Source: Ecdyonurus torrentis (Eukaryota; Arthropoda; Insecta; Ephemeroptera; Heptageniidae). From it: 64,000 bases of DNA. This document shows positions 34,170 to 45,338 of this stretch, piece by piece. A program made the translations under genes and the position numbers. The DNA lies in the NCBI GenBank assembly GCA_949318235.1, contig OX439132.1, positions 4,385,386 to 4,449,385 on the forward strand. The letters are read 5' to 3'. The stretch's first letter is position 1. Every line of letters begins with the position of its first letter. Under the pieces are notes generated by a model. The model was not told the DNA's origin and did not search any database. It saw only the letters and a program-made list of their open reading frames with translations.

Positions 34170-35010
34170 AGGAAGAATTGCAAGAGATGATTGATAGGTT
34201 GGAAGAAAGCACAGAACAAATGGATCTGAGAATAAATGTTGGGAAAACTAAAGTAATGGTATTTGGTGGAGAAAATGATGATGGAAATGAATTCACACTG
34301 AATGGAGAAAAGCTGGAAAGAGTGAAAGAGTTTGTATATTTGGGAAGATTATATCAAGAGAATGGAAGTATAGATGGGGAGATTGAGAGGAGAGTGGCGG
34401 CAGGTAGGAAAGTAGTTGGCAGCATGGCAGGATTGGCCAAGAGTGATGCTTTATCAAACAAAGCAAAACTTACAGTGTACAATTCTGTCTTACTCCCAAC
34501 TATCTTATATGGTTCTGAATCATGGGTATGTCAGAGTAGGCATATGAGTAGGGTGAATGCTGTTGGTATGAGTTTTCTCAGAAGTATGTGTGGTAAAACA
34601 AGATAAGATAGGGTAAGGAATACTTGGGTGTTGGAGAAATGTGGAGTAAAAGAAACTGTGACTGAGAAGTATGAGAACAGTGTATTACGGTGGTTTGGTC
34701 ATGTTGAGAGAATGGGTGACGAAAGAATAGCAAAGCAGGTATTTCATAGTAGAGTGGATGGAAGGAGAGATAGAGGCAGACCTAAAACATCATGGTCTGA
34801 GGTGGTTGGAAGATGTTTGAAAAATAAGAATGTACGCAGTATGAAATGCAAAAGGAAATGTATGAAACAAGGTATGAGACTGGCGGAAGCAAGTGAAGTA
34901 TGTCAGGATAGGAAGTTGTGGAGGTCTATCACTGGGTCAGGATAAAACATCTGTGTTGTTGGCTTACCCCGAAAGGGATTTATAGCGTCATGATATGTAT
35001 GTATGTATGT
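34170..35010 (+). mobile_element. RTE-like LINE, 5'-truncated, with one internal stop
   Basis: Encodes about 255 residues of a reverse transcriptase C-terminus: DLRINVGKTKVMVFGG, EFVYLGRLY, SVLLPTILYGSESW (thumb and connection region), then VLRWFGHVERM, RRDRGRPKTSW and WRSITGSG at the end. The frame is open throughout except for one TAA at 34604-34606; downstream sequence stays in the same frame, so this is a recent lesion. The 3' tail (ggcttaccccgaaagg, tagcgtcatgat) ends in TATG repeats, as in the short copy at 14525-14735. It lies opposite to host transcription, in the intron between ZF-A and ZF-B. Confidence 0.92.
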
Positions 35011-35604
35011 ACATAAATATTACAAAGATTATTAGAGCACATTAAATTGAAAATCAATGAAACGCAAAAATAATATAATTTGCATAATAAAATGGGATCA
35101 ATATAATATACAAAATTTTATATGCAAAAAATGTCTAGCATACACTGAAACATTGATCTCATGTTTCATTACTTATGAAATTGTGAAAATTTTCACATTT
35201 ATTAATTTTCTATTTACTGTGCCTTAATAATCTATGTACCGTTTGTCTATTATTTTTTAATGCCATATGTATTTTTTTATTAGTAGTAGACAAAGAATTG
35301 CTTATTCTAAGACAGCAATGTTATTACTTTTCTTCACGAAGATATTTGGATAATAAGTACTAAATATAATGTTTATAGATTTGAGTAGTTTAAAAGTACA
35401 ATGAATACAAATAAAAATTAGAATATAAAATAAATAATAATTATAACCCAAGCACAAAGTTTCACTGTAAAAAAGTGGAGAGGCATTATTTTAAATATAT
35501 TTAAAGGCAATGATAGACAGCATTGCTTTATATTCTTTACTATTATATTATAGTTAAAAACAACTTTAAGTTAATTTTTATTAATAGTTCACTACTTGTA
35601 ATGA

Positions 35605-36083
35605 CTAATGACAACATTTGTGTGCAAACTTTTCATGTCTTTGCATGTGAGCTTTTCTTAGAAAAACTTTATGACAAACAGAACAGTAAAAACACGCTTC
35701 AGGATGTTCAACTTTCACGTGAAATCTTTTTCTTTTTAAACAAGTAAATTTCTCCAAACACACAGCACATTGAGATGTTTTTCCACTTATTTTTTCTAAA
35801 GTCAAACCATGAACGTTCACTACGTGTTTTTGTAACTCAATGATGTCGTGAAGAGATTTACCGCATGTACGACAAGCTACAGTCATATTTGAATGGTTAA
35901 ATTTATTATGAACCATCAGTTGGGTAAATAATGGAAACTCTTCATTACAAATTTTACATTTGAGATAACTTGAGTTTTCAGAAACAAAAGTATCTTCTTC
36001 TTCTCCATCAGAATCATCATTTTGTAGATAATGTGTAACAAACATTCCTTCTTGTACCAGTACCGATCGTCTCTTGACTCTCC
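35605..36083 (-). CDS. Zinc-finger cassette ZF-A (most proximal 3'-terminal alternative exon)
   Basis: First cassette after the common exons, 4.1 kb downstream of the last common donor. The acceptor tatattttcag lies just after 36083. The exon starts GG AGA in phase 1 (GRVKRRSVLVQEG), with stop at 35605 (158 aa, shortest). The basic VKRRS start is followed by an acidic NDDSDGEEEDT motif recalling SDSEEDE. Four regular C2H2 fingers: CKICNEEFPLFTQLMVH, CRTCGKSLHDIIELQKH, CAVCLEKFTCLKRKRFH and CSVCHKVFLRKAHMQRH. Finger 2 has Leu in place of the core aromatic. AATAAA on the minus strand at 35577-35582 lies about 25 nt past the stop and is a likely poly(A) signal. Confidence 0.92.
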
Positions 36084-36462
36084 CTGAAAATATATAATCT
36101 TATAATTTTTAAAAAAATTTTATTGTGACTTTCAAGTACACAGATAACATCAGGGAAAAAATACAGAGACAATACAATACTGATCAAATTAGGCATGTAA
36201 TATTACGCTAAATCACACAAAATGTTTAAATTCAATGTTTATTTTATTGGTGTCTAAGTGTGGCTTTGATCCCTACCACACACACTCACACACACACACA
36301 ACAAGGCAATATTCTATAAATCTTACATTGTTGAACCATTTATCTGTTTATTTCAATACCTTATCAGTCTAAATAAATATGGCATTTTTGTTCATGAAAA
36401 AAGATGCCTCCCCTTCAATTTTTCTCCAATATAGGTGCATCTACCATATAGAGCTTAGATCT

Positions 36463-36592
36463 ACACTTTCCATGCAGCGATGTGACTGGACTAACGGCCA
36501 TAAACTTAATTTTGCAGATGCTCTACAGCGGAAAGTGTAGATGCTCGGCTAGCCGCAAAACTGGAAAGTGTAGATGCTCTCTTTTGACGCGG
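36463..36592. mobile_element. Relative of the CCGCGTCAAAA palindromic element
   Basis: Shares atctacactttcc, actaacggccataa(a/g)cttaa, gcggaaagtgtagatgctcg and ctcttttgacgcgga with 28501-28684. The left end is shortened. Confidence 0.75.
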
Positions 36593-37384
36593 AAGCATTG
36601 ATATATATATCGCAATAGTTACTAATGACCTTCAAATGCATAAAAAAAATGCAGGTTCAGCTTTTGATACTAGACGGTGCAAATATTTCTTGATGTGATA
36701 ATAACAACTCAAGTCCTCCTTCCCCTATCTAGAGACTCTATTAAAACACCTTGAATGTGAGTGTTGTCTTTCAAACATTACCAAAACACATCATAACTCA
36801 ACTTTTTGTAAAGAACTTAACATTCATTAAGTCAAGCTAGTTTATTTATTCACCGCTAGCTTGTATTTCATTTAGCAGGTGGGTTACGTGTGAAGCAATC
36901 GGGCCAACAGTGAAGTGCATCGTTTTTAACAATATTGCTACAGTCAACGTTGCATACAATTGACAACACATCAATCTTATATTTATCTATCTTAAAGTCT
37001 GATACACACACATAATATACTACATTTCTCTTGTAGTATTGTGCTGGAAGCTACTGTACTAAAGTATTTGTTAACATTGTGCTAGCAAGTTGTTCAGCAA
37101 ACATCTTGTCACTATGCTAAGGCCTTTGTTGGTTTGTCTCAATCTTTTTCATGATATTAATAAAATTATTAGGAAATAATAATTGCTTGCAAGAATACAA
37201 CAGTTTTTATTTTATTTTTTTATGTTTTATTACTTTTTTATTTATTATGTTAGGTCAAAGAGAAGTGTTGGAAGCTTGCCCTGAAAGAGATGAATTGCAT
37301 CATGACATGCAGTATTATTTTATAAGAAAAAAATACTGTATCTTATTTTCTGTTGCCATATGGTGTTATTGTGGTACAACTTCT

Positions 37385-37635
37385 TCAAAATTCCATCAAG
37401 GTAGAAGTCAAACCGAACACAGTGGCCAGCCACAGCCTAATACACAGCCTGACATTTGCCATGATAGCCTAGAGAAACCGTGGAAACTCTAGGCAGGCTG
37501 GACGTTTCAATCATTTCAATCACATCAATCATAAACCTCCCGAATGCTATGCATTATCATGGAATTCATATAAACACACATCGTGCAACGTGTTGTGCTC
37601 TCACACTTCTTGTACGCACCAAGCAGTGGCTCAAA
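37385..37635 (+). repeat. Dispersed repeat R2, copy 2
   Basis: Plus-strand counterpart of 3725-3985: agcctagagaaaccgtggaa, aacctcccgaatgctatgca, cgtgcaacgtgttgtgctct. A preceding segment (37265-37310, gcttgccctgaaagagatga, gcatcatgacatg) loosely resembles the RTE-like 3' tail, but too weakly to call. Confidence 0.65.
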
Positions 37636-37758
37636 CTTGTACTTGGTGAGGAGTACTCAGTCACTAGTCAGCTGCTTTCACCACTCTACCATAACAGCTT
37701 TACTTTTCTTTTTTTTATAACACCACTATTGGTGTTTACATTTCTACCAAGGTAAGAA

Positions 37759-37789
<31 letters not shown>

Positions 37790-38409
37790 TATATATTTAC
37801 TGTATCACTGTATCACTGTATATATACTGTTTTGCAATGACAGTATCAACTTCAAAGTTTGTAGTTCAAATTTTTAAAATACAAAATCAGATAAATATAA
37901 ATATATTATGGAAAAAAATTAATAAATGTCCTTTAACATTAAATTCCTATCTAAAGCCTACTTCTATTTAAATTTATATTGTGATCAAAACCAACTTATT
38001 AATCATTAGGAAGAAGCATCATGATACACATTTTATACCCAGTCTCTAGCCCCACAAACTGGGGTTAGAAAATTGTAAAGAAGGCAACTTTTGATGTTCA
38101 TGGAACCATCAATGCCAGTAGAATTTGTGTACTTAACTATTGTTAACCAAGTTACCAAGGCTGCAGAAAGTTTAATTAGTATCGTATGGAGATCTCACAT
38201 CATGATTTGTTTGAGAAAATATATTTTGTTTTCAATACAACTGCAGCTCCTGAACATAAATAAGATCCTAGCTAAGTTAATGATGAAAAGTCAAGTCAAA
38301 AATAATCCTGTAAATCAATAAGAGAACTTTAAGTTTCTGAAAACTTTAAGATGACAATCAAACTCATTTCTTCAAGACAAAGTCGAGTGTTTGTCTAACT
38401 GGCAAAGTT

Positions 38410-38622
38410 CTTGATGACATCAACGGTGCAAGACGTTCTCTACCCCTGATCTACACTACACCCAGATGTGTATCCCACCCCCTGCTTGTGTACGTCAAGT
38501 CAGTGATACAGAGGTTCTTGATGACACTGACGCTGCAAGACGTTCTCTACCCCTGACCTACACTACACCCAGCTGTGTATCCCACCCCCTGCTTGTGTAC
38601 GTCAAGTCAGTGATACAGAGGT
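38410..38622. repeat. Two-copy tandem repeat, period 107 bp
   Basis: Units start cttgatgaca at 38410 and 38517 and share gcaagacgttctctacccct, ctacactacacccag, tgtgtatcccaccccctgct and gtcaagtcagtgatacagag with few differences. This is a recent duplication, not a CRISPR-like array. Confidence 0.92.
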
Positions 38623-39582
38623 CTTACTGCACAACTTTTTCTAAACATTGCCACACAATGTGACGTCAACTTGAACAATCTTGCTGGAGATTTAGTTCTG
38701 TCTTGAGACAAACATCTCTTGGTCGCTCCAAGCTCATGTTCAAGTTTACTTTCTTCTTTACAAGAGGTAAAGCTTGCAGTTGACAGAGACATTTTCTTCA
38801 CAATTTCAGTACAATGTGCTGAATACAAGGCCATTCCCACACATACCAAACCTCTGTTATTCTGCACTTGACATAACTATATTTAGTGTTTGTGTATTGT
38901 AATACCAACTAATGGTCCAGTAAATATCTAACGTCAACAACATCTAACTACAAACTTGATGATTGCATTTTATTGACTTGTGGATTTATGGTTATCATTT
39001 ACTTAAATGTGTTTTTCTGGTCACGGGTTTGGGAAGGTACTTGTGTGATTATCTTTAATTTTAAACGAGTGATAAATTTTAAAGAAAATGATAGAAGAAA
39101 CCAGCAAGGGTCTTATTATAGAGAAGAGAGTCCTATAGCTTGGTGAAAATCTTGTAGCATAGACAAACACATTGGATAGCTTTTGGCACGGAGCTCCAAG
39201 AGAAATGGAGTGTGTTTTGCCTGCGCCAGTCCTTACACTCAGAGAAACTATTCATAGTTGCCCTACAGCTTGGTGAAAATCTTGCTAATAGAGATAATCA
39301 ACACATTTGACATAATACTTTGAGTGTGTTCCTTCGTCAAACTTTTCAGACTTACTAATAAAGAGAAACTACCAATATGTTTATTAGATCTGTGCTAGCA
39401 AGATTTTATTTAACTATAGGATATATCTTCAATATATGGTTACACTTGTTGCTGGGTTTCTTTACCCTCTCATTTTTATTATATCCAACTGTAATGGGTT
39501 TCTTTCCTCTATTCAATTTTCATATAATTATACCAAACAGGTTTCCTTTGCATTTCTCACATTACATTAAAAAGTATAGGTC

Positions 39583-39715
39583 TATATGTTGTTGCAAACA
39601 ATATGTGTATCTCGTCTTTTGTCACGGGAAGCAAAATGTCTATCTCGACTTACACATTTTGCTACGCGTGACAAAAAAACGAGATACACATATTGTTTGC
39701 AACAACATCAATATA
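39583..39715. repeat. Palindromic element
   Basis: The arms tatatgttgttgcaaacaat and attgtttgcaacaacatca pair; inner arms atgtgtatctcgt and acgagatacacat and the cacgg/acgcgtga core also pair. 133 bp. Confidence 0.85.
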
Positions 39716-40170
39716 TGCACTTCAAATTTATGATAGCATATGACGTTGTAGTTAAGCATTGCATTAATTATTCTAATAGTTGATAATAATTATTTCAAGA
39801 TTATTATTTTTCTTTCTTTTAACCCTACTATACTATTGTAATTGACTTTTTTTTAAAAGTGTGCAGGGTGTGGGATGAAAACTATGAACAATTTCTGTGT
39901 ACTGGGCTCTAAATCAAACACAAAATCCACATAATTCAATAAAAAGCAAGCAACATAAAAAAAGGATATTAAACAGCAAGAAATTTCAAACAGATATTTT
40001 AAATATTTTGGCATCACATTATGACAACAATCACATAAATGTAAGAAGACAAAACAATTCCACATGGGAACACTGAAGATAAAATGTAAACACTTTCGTC
40101 AGTTTTAAATGTAATGTTTGGACACTTGTTGCTGTTTATTTTCCTTGTAAAAACAAAAGTATATTCCTAC

Positions 40171-41059
40171 CTCTGCTGCTGACACCAGATACTCCAGGTT
40201 GACTTGGCTCGGTGGAAGTGCTCGGCTGAGAACTGGATTGATTGGAGGTCGAGGGCCCTGCCTCACACCAAGAGTCATCTGGAGGAATCATAAAGTTAAT
40301 TATCGACCATACTGTGAGCAACTTTTACTACTTGTTCTACCAATTTACTATTAGGTTTATTTTTCTGCTTTTTTCTAAAAAATCAGAAATTTTACACCCT
40401 GTATCTAGTTTTGATTTTCACTTGTCAAATGGCTCTGTCAAAATATTGTAGTTTTAACTTAAAAAGATTTTTACTGAAGTACGTACCTTCCTGGTTGGTT
40501 TCATCACCGAGATGTGAGTCATCTCCTTCCTCTTCCTCTCCCTTCTCAACATCACAGTCTGCACAAACATAACACACAACAAGTCAGTAATATAAAAATG
40601 ACAGGAAGTCTGCAAAGTACATACCTTGTGTACCAATAGGATCTTGGTCAATAACAAGTTCAGGTATTTCTTCTATTTCCAGCTTGATGTCAGATGATAA
40701 CAAAGCTTCAGTATTGATGTCCATGGTGGCCGAGGGAGGTTGCCACGACTGCTGAGGAATGTTCGACTGTTGCTGCTTTTGTTGAGAGGTACTTTCTACA
40801 TTGGTGGGAGGAGCAGGGGTAACCACAGCTGGGGGATCACGGTTGGAGACATCACTATTACGAGTGCGTCTGTCAACAGCAAATAAAATCACATCAACTC
40901 ATTGTATGAACACTGATTTTTGTAAGAGTGTAGTTTACGTAGGTTCAGAACTTACCTTGCAATCTTGGCTGGTGGAGGTGGTGTAGGTGGGGGAGGTGGA
41001 GTGTGGGTCAATGGCATTTGAATTTGTGCACCATCATTAGGCAGTCTTGTTTCAGTCTC
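40171..41059 (-). CDS. BTB-ZF locus: common linker exons 4-7
   Basis: Four exons joined by GT-AG introns: 40956-41059, 40625-40869, 40487-40558 and 40171-40278. They encode residues about 116-291 of every isoform. Exon 4 is proline-rich (THTPPPPPTPPPP). Exon 5 is Gln/Ser/Pro-rich and ends in an acidic stretch with DIKLE, a psi-K-x-E sumoylation consensus at about Lys211. Exon 6 is strongly acidic (EKGEEEEGDD). Exon 7 is Ser/Thr/Gln/Pro-rich (GPSTSNQSSSQPSTSTE). Exons 6 and 7 each begin and end in phase 1 and are multiples of three (72 and 108 nt), so either can be skipped without changing frame. The exon 7 donor (AGAG/gtagg) is phase 1, matching all thirteen cassette acceptors. The region links the BTB dimerisation domain to alternative DNA-binding heads. 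Confidence 0.9.
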
Positions 41060-41145
41060 CTGCACGACAGATAACAATACAATGAATAACAAGACACAAC
41101 AATATAAGTAATAATAAATATCAAAGTAAACAACCACAACGTTAC

Positions 41146-41651
41146 CTTTTCTTGTGATGCCAATCCACTGACTTTGAGGGCATCAGCAAGTTTGAGAAAC
41201 CCTGGCAAATCAGTCTCGTCAACCGTCACCTCTCCTGCAAATAACATCAACAATATTAAGTTACGACACTGTCAGTAACAATCCATGTACAAGACTTAGT
41301 CACCAGGCAATGCAGACTTACCATTGTACATGAAGTCCACCAAGGCCTGGAGCTGAGGCAGTTCCAAGTCATGCATGAACACAATGGGGTGCTGCCACGG
41401 GTTCATCTGTAAGTCAACAACAAAACATCAACACTGATCATATTTACATACTTTACAGTGACAAATTTACCTTGAAGAGAGATCTGAAGTGTGGACTGCA
41501 AGCAGCCAGCACAGCCTTGTGTGCCTGGATAAAATCTCCCTGGCAGGCAAGGGTCACGTCCACCAACTCTTCAGTTACCAGCAAATCATGGAGGCCTCGG
41601 CTCAGACCAAACTTCTCACATTTCAACGTCAGCTGGCTCATGATGCAGCTG
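41146..41651 (-). CDS. BTB-ZF locus: BTB domain exons 1-3 (start codon at 41641)
   Basis: Three exons: 41471-41651 (ATG at 41639-41641), 41322-41406 and 41146-41234, with phases 0, 1 and 0. They encode 115 residues. The N-terminus LTLKCEKFGLSRGLHDLL replaces the usual FCLRWNN start of insect BTB-ZF proteins. The BTB core follows: VDVTLACQGDFIQAHKAVLA, ACSPHFRSLF, NPWQHPIVF, LQALVDFMYNGEVTV and FLKLADALKVSGLA. The Asp-Val-Thr, His-Lys-Ala-Val-Leu and Cys-Ser-Pro-x-Phe positions are classic for the arthropod lola/tramtrack/Broad class. The domain mediates dimerisation and recruits chromatin co-factors in the nucleus. Orthology to a particular insect gene cannot be settled here; lola is the closest in layout (one BTB stem, many alternative finger exons). 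Confidence 0.93.
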
Positions 41652-42436
41652 CTGTGAACAAATAAAAATAGCTAATAATAAGTTTGCATGTTCTAGTTTA
41701 AGTAAGCACAAAATATGTGAGTGGTTTAGGGTTCTTATGAACACTTTATTTATTTTATTATTTCCCTATTTATATAACATACGATAACCACATGAATGAT
41801 ATGACATTGTAACTGGTAAATATGTTACCAGTTACAGTAAATAATATGTTAATTTGTCCATTGCACATGCACCCACCATCTCTACTTATTAAAATAATAA
41901 GCAGAAAGTTATTTAGAAATAAATTAAGAGAATTACTAATATAAATTTTAATATACATATTTTGTTTAAAGGATAAGCGAGCCACCGTACTTAACAGTGC
42001 ATTTGCCGCTATAGATAGAGACATTGATTATTATTATTATTATACAATTCATAATACATACATATATTTATGCATACATAATACATAACATCCGATCAAT
42101 GTCCATTTACTAAATAGGTGCACATTATTACAGGGAGTGTCACAAGGATACCATGTTCGGACATCGGCCATGACTCATGTGTGTGTCTATATAATAAACA
42201 TACATGCATTATGTATGTATCTAGATCTATACAGTATGTGGACATAAAATGCATTATGCATGTTATGTGTGTGCAGTGTGTGTTATCAGGGGACTCCAAG
42301 CTCCAATATAGGGACACCGGTGGCGCAAGCACGATCGAGGATGCACCGACCAAAGTGCACAAAAATATCTGGCTGTGATGCATAGATTATGACATATAAT
42401 TTAAATAAATACTTAATTTATATAAATTAAACTTAC
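41652..42436. other. First intron of the BTB-ZF gene
   Basis: Lies between the 5' non-coding exon donor (aaga/gtaagt) and the BTB exon acceptor (tttgttcacag). The segment at 42090-42380 is richer in TG/CA dinucleotides and GC than its surroundings (ggacaccggtggcgcaagca) and may be a repeat, but I found no second copy. Confidence 0.55.
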
Positions 42437-42600
42437 TCTTGCTGTTTCCAAATAAGAAATACTCTGCCTAGCGCCTAGCCGACTAGTGACTCCATTTCCC
42501 ACCGATCTATGAAGGTGGACGAAACGGAAGAAATATCTTGTGCTTTGTGCGTGCTCTCAAAGGTTTCAAGTCAAAACTTTTAAGTAATCCACTTCTCCAG
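42437..42600 (-). other. Probable 5' non-coding exon and promoter-proximal region of the BTB-ZF gene
   Basis: A good donor (AACAGCAAGA/gtaagttt) ends at 42437. The sequence just upstream is less AT-rich, includes cggctaggcgctaggcagag, and has a short upstream ATG frame (MESLVG then stop, near 42490). The transcription start is not visible, so the upper boundary is approximate. Confidence 0.5.
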
Positions 42601-42701
42601 AATTAATATGTAATATATTTGTAAGAATTACACTTCTCCACAAGTCAAGCAGGTAATTTTTTTAATATTTAGATAGACTCGCGAGCGGCCTTCAACTGAA
42701 C

Positions 42702-43222
42702 CATGATATAAGGAGAGATGGTAGTTGCACTCCTATGCTGCGTTTGTAGGGGGCGCTGAAATAAAATTTCGTCGTAGTTGCTCTCTCTCGCTTGCTCTTC
42801 GCGCGCTTCCCATTTCGATCACATTTTAAAATTTAACATGGGAAATTTTCGTTTTTATTTTTTCTATTTTTTCGTAATGAAATTTTAACATTCATTTTTT
42901 CAGAACTTAAAACTAATACGTTCCCGGTTATTTTGCATATAATTTTATTGTAAAATTCACAAAATTAACAAAGTTAACTAAAATGCATATCAAAAAATCG
43001 AGAAAATTATGCTGATTAATTTGGTGTAATTTTTATTGTTAACCGTTGTTAACACTTCACGCGTTCAGAAGTTATGACGGATTTAGTGCTTTTTCCCTAT
43101 GCTTATGCATTGGCACTTGATCGATTTGGGAAGGCGGGAAACTCGCTTGCAGCGCTGCCGCGACGTAATTTTATTTCGAATCCGAGCATAGGAGTGCAAC
43201 TACCATCTCTCCTTATATCATG
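42702..43222. mobile_element. 521-bp MITE with perfect 8-bp target-site duplication
   Basis: Flanked by AACTGAAC at 42694-42701 and 43223-43230. The termini are CATGATATAAGG and its inverse CCTTATATCATG. The inverted repeat continues for about 37 bp (gagagatggtagttgcactc) and then imperfectly for about 100 bp more (gaaataaaatttcgtcgtag against the inverse of cgcgacgtaattttatttc). No transposase. An 8-bp duplication suggests a hAT-like or another 8-bp-duplicating superfamily; the ends are not typical hAT CAGGG. It sits directly upstream of the BTB-ZF 5' exon. Confidence 0.93.
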
Positions 43223-43899
43223 AACTGAACAACAAAACGAGGCGACGGAGATTTTGAAAGCGGGTATCGATTGTCAATTTTTTCAGAAACGCGGTAAAAT
43301 GAAAAGTTTGTAGAGAAAGCATAGATATGATTGATATCATCATAATTCAGTAAAAATTAAACCATCGCGGTTATAGGATCTGTATATAATACGATACATG
43401 ATACAATAAAGATAGATATGATCGACGTTGGACGAGTTCACGCACAGATCTGCGCATGACGTCACACAGCGGACAAATACATTGCAAGGGTACCCCCAAA
43501 CCCTGAAGAACCATTAATTCCACATACTTCTGATTAAACTTCAGAAATTTGATGCCCTGTTCCACAAAATCGATGTCGATTTACTAAGAACTGCTATCTT
43601 CGATTACCGATATTTCCTTTTGTATTCCCGCAATTTAAGGTTAAATTCAAAACACTCTCCGATTATTTCGTACAGGTGCTAGGAATAAATGCGCAAAAAG
43701 TCTAGCAAGCGTTTGCGCAGCTCCGGTGCGCGTAAAAGTTGACAAACTGGAGACATGCGCAGAACGAGAGTGAGGTGAGAAACTCGTTTCTGCGCAGGTA
43801 GCTATTAAAAAGTAATTTTGTGAACACTCTCAGTCAGCTCTCGATGATTTTGCGAACACACACCAATCTGCGCTTGAGCACCCCCTGATACGATATACG

Positions 43900-44259
43900 T
43901 TATAATTAGACCCCTGCGCCGCCGCGCCACGCCGCGCCACGCCGACCAAAATCGGCTCGCCGATCACGCCGCCGCCGAAGGGTCTAAACAACGGCGTGAC
44001 CTTTCCCCTCCCTTCCCTTGATACCCTTGAAGGAAGAACCCAACGTAACCCTCTAACACCGTCCTCTAGCTCTTAAAACGCGATCTCTGGACCCTCGAAA
44101 TCGTCTTTTAGTGCCCCCCTTTGTCAATCTTTTGGCACGCCGATTTCGCCGCCGCCGCCGATTGATTTTATGACGCCGATCACGCCGCCGCCGGACCCTT
44201 ATAACTGAACCTACGCCGCCGCCGCCAATTAAGGCATCGGCGCAGGGGTCTAGTTATAA
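43900..44259. mobile_element. GC-rich inverted-repeat element with GCC-repeat interior
   Basis: About 360 bp bounded by ttataattagacccctgcg and its inverse cgcaggggtctagttataa. The interior is strikingly GC-rich for this window and built of gccgccgcc, cgccgatcacgccgcc and cgccgattt units near both ends. The middle segment (43980-44150) is more mixed. It has no reading frame and no clear target-site duplication. It lies between the BTB-ZF 5' end and the OXA1L 3' end. Confidence 0.82.
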
Positions 44260-44769
44260 TATACTGTATCTTTTCTTTTTTCTTTTTTAATTTTTATTAA
44301 TGTTTTTAAGAAACCAGGGAGTCAAATAATAAGTGCACTGCAGGCGGAGTGCAACTGCATCAATAAAGCAGATTTTATAAAAAAAAAAAAAATAATAATA
44401 AATACCCTGTCTCCACTATAGTATCATATTTGATAATATATAAAGCAATTAAAATAATAACAGAAAATTCTGCCAAGAAAAGTTTCCGAGTTAATTGAGT
44501 TTGAGTAGAAATCCTTCCAATTTTGCTTGTCTAATCCATGAGAGCTTGAATGCACTTTCCAATAGAATTTATTAAAGCTCAAAATTTTGGTATTTGTGAT
44601 ACTGCAGGAATGAATACAGAATTTTGAAAGGTGACTGCATGTTTATTTATTTATTATTTTTTGCCACGATACTTCCATTCTCCTTGCAATCAAGATGCAC
44701 TGTTATGCACTTGCTGAAGGTTATTTATGGAATTGTCAATTTCCTCAACTGTCTTGGTATTTACCTACC

Positions 44770-44985
44770 CGTCCAAGGGAACCACAGAAACCTTGGAGAA
44801 GACATAGCGGATACTGGTCAGTTACCTGAACAGTATCTCCCGAATGTTCCAAAGCGCGGGCAGTCAGTGTATATGCCACCACTTCTCAGGATAAGCCACG
44901 CCCTCCCCAGGTGGGAAGCAAACCGTGGATCTCCCGAGCAGTAGGCAGCAACGTTAACCACTACACCTTGGGCTTGGTCTATATT
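44770..44985 (-). mobile_element. tRNA-derived SINE, second family
   Basis: The minus strand starts gcccaaggtgtagtggttaa (A box region, 44973 downward), then gatccacggtttgcttccca (B box region, about 44930-44910), followed by a GC-richer body (gggagggcgtggcttatcct, cattcgggagatactgttca) to about 44770. The head has the spacing of a tRNA gene but is mutated and continues into an unrelated body, so it is a SINE, not a tRNA gene. It differs from the SINE family at 15-30 kb. Confidence 0.85.
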
Positions 44986-45056
44986 TCTTAAACATGTGTT
45001 AATATGTACTGTGTAAAATAACAAATGCATTTTTTTTCTTTTCAAAATGACTTACA

Positions 45057-45062
45057 TTTATT
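45057..45062 (-). terminator. Candidate OXA1L poly(A) signal
   Basis: AATAAA on the minus strand, about 277 nt past the OXA1L stop codon. It is the clearest such hexamer before the SINE at 44985. Confidence 0.5.
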
Positions 45063-45338
45063 TTATATTTTATAAATGAAATTGATATAATACATTACAT
45101 AACTACACAATTAATTAAGTAGAAACCAATATTAGTGCATACTAAACGTCAAGTTTTAACTTATTTACAATGCACACATATAACTTCTAAGTGATAAAAT
45201 CCAGTTAAATTGTGAAACAGATAGAGAAAAACAAACTTGACTGTTAGGAGCAACAAAATGGTTACAGTTAATTACTTCTTCTTCTTTTTCTTTTTAAAGT
45301 TAATTCAGTCCATCAAATTAATAAGAAAAAAATAATGT

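Larger units (their letters stand above)
36084..40170. other. Intron between last common exon and ZF-A
   Basis: Contains a CA repeat (36278-36301), and copies of the gctagcaag-type element at about 37.03-37.15 and 39.08-39.45 kb. Also present are the R2 copy, a tandem duplication and palindromes listed separately, and a poly-T/TA tract at 37759-37796. I found no further finger sequence in this intron. Confidence 0.5.

Noticed and set aside
38410..38622. CRISPR-like or satellite array
   Set aside because: Only two 107-bp copies with no spacers, in a eukaryotic intron.
40171..41651. mod(mdg4)-type locus
   Set aside because: The alternative exons encode C2H2 fingers, not the FLYWCH domains expected of mod(mdg4) isoforms.
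42096..42383. Overlapping reading frames on both strands
   Set aside because: Mutual shadows in a TG/CA-rich intron stretch; no known motif on either strand.
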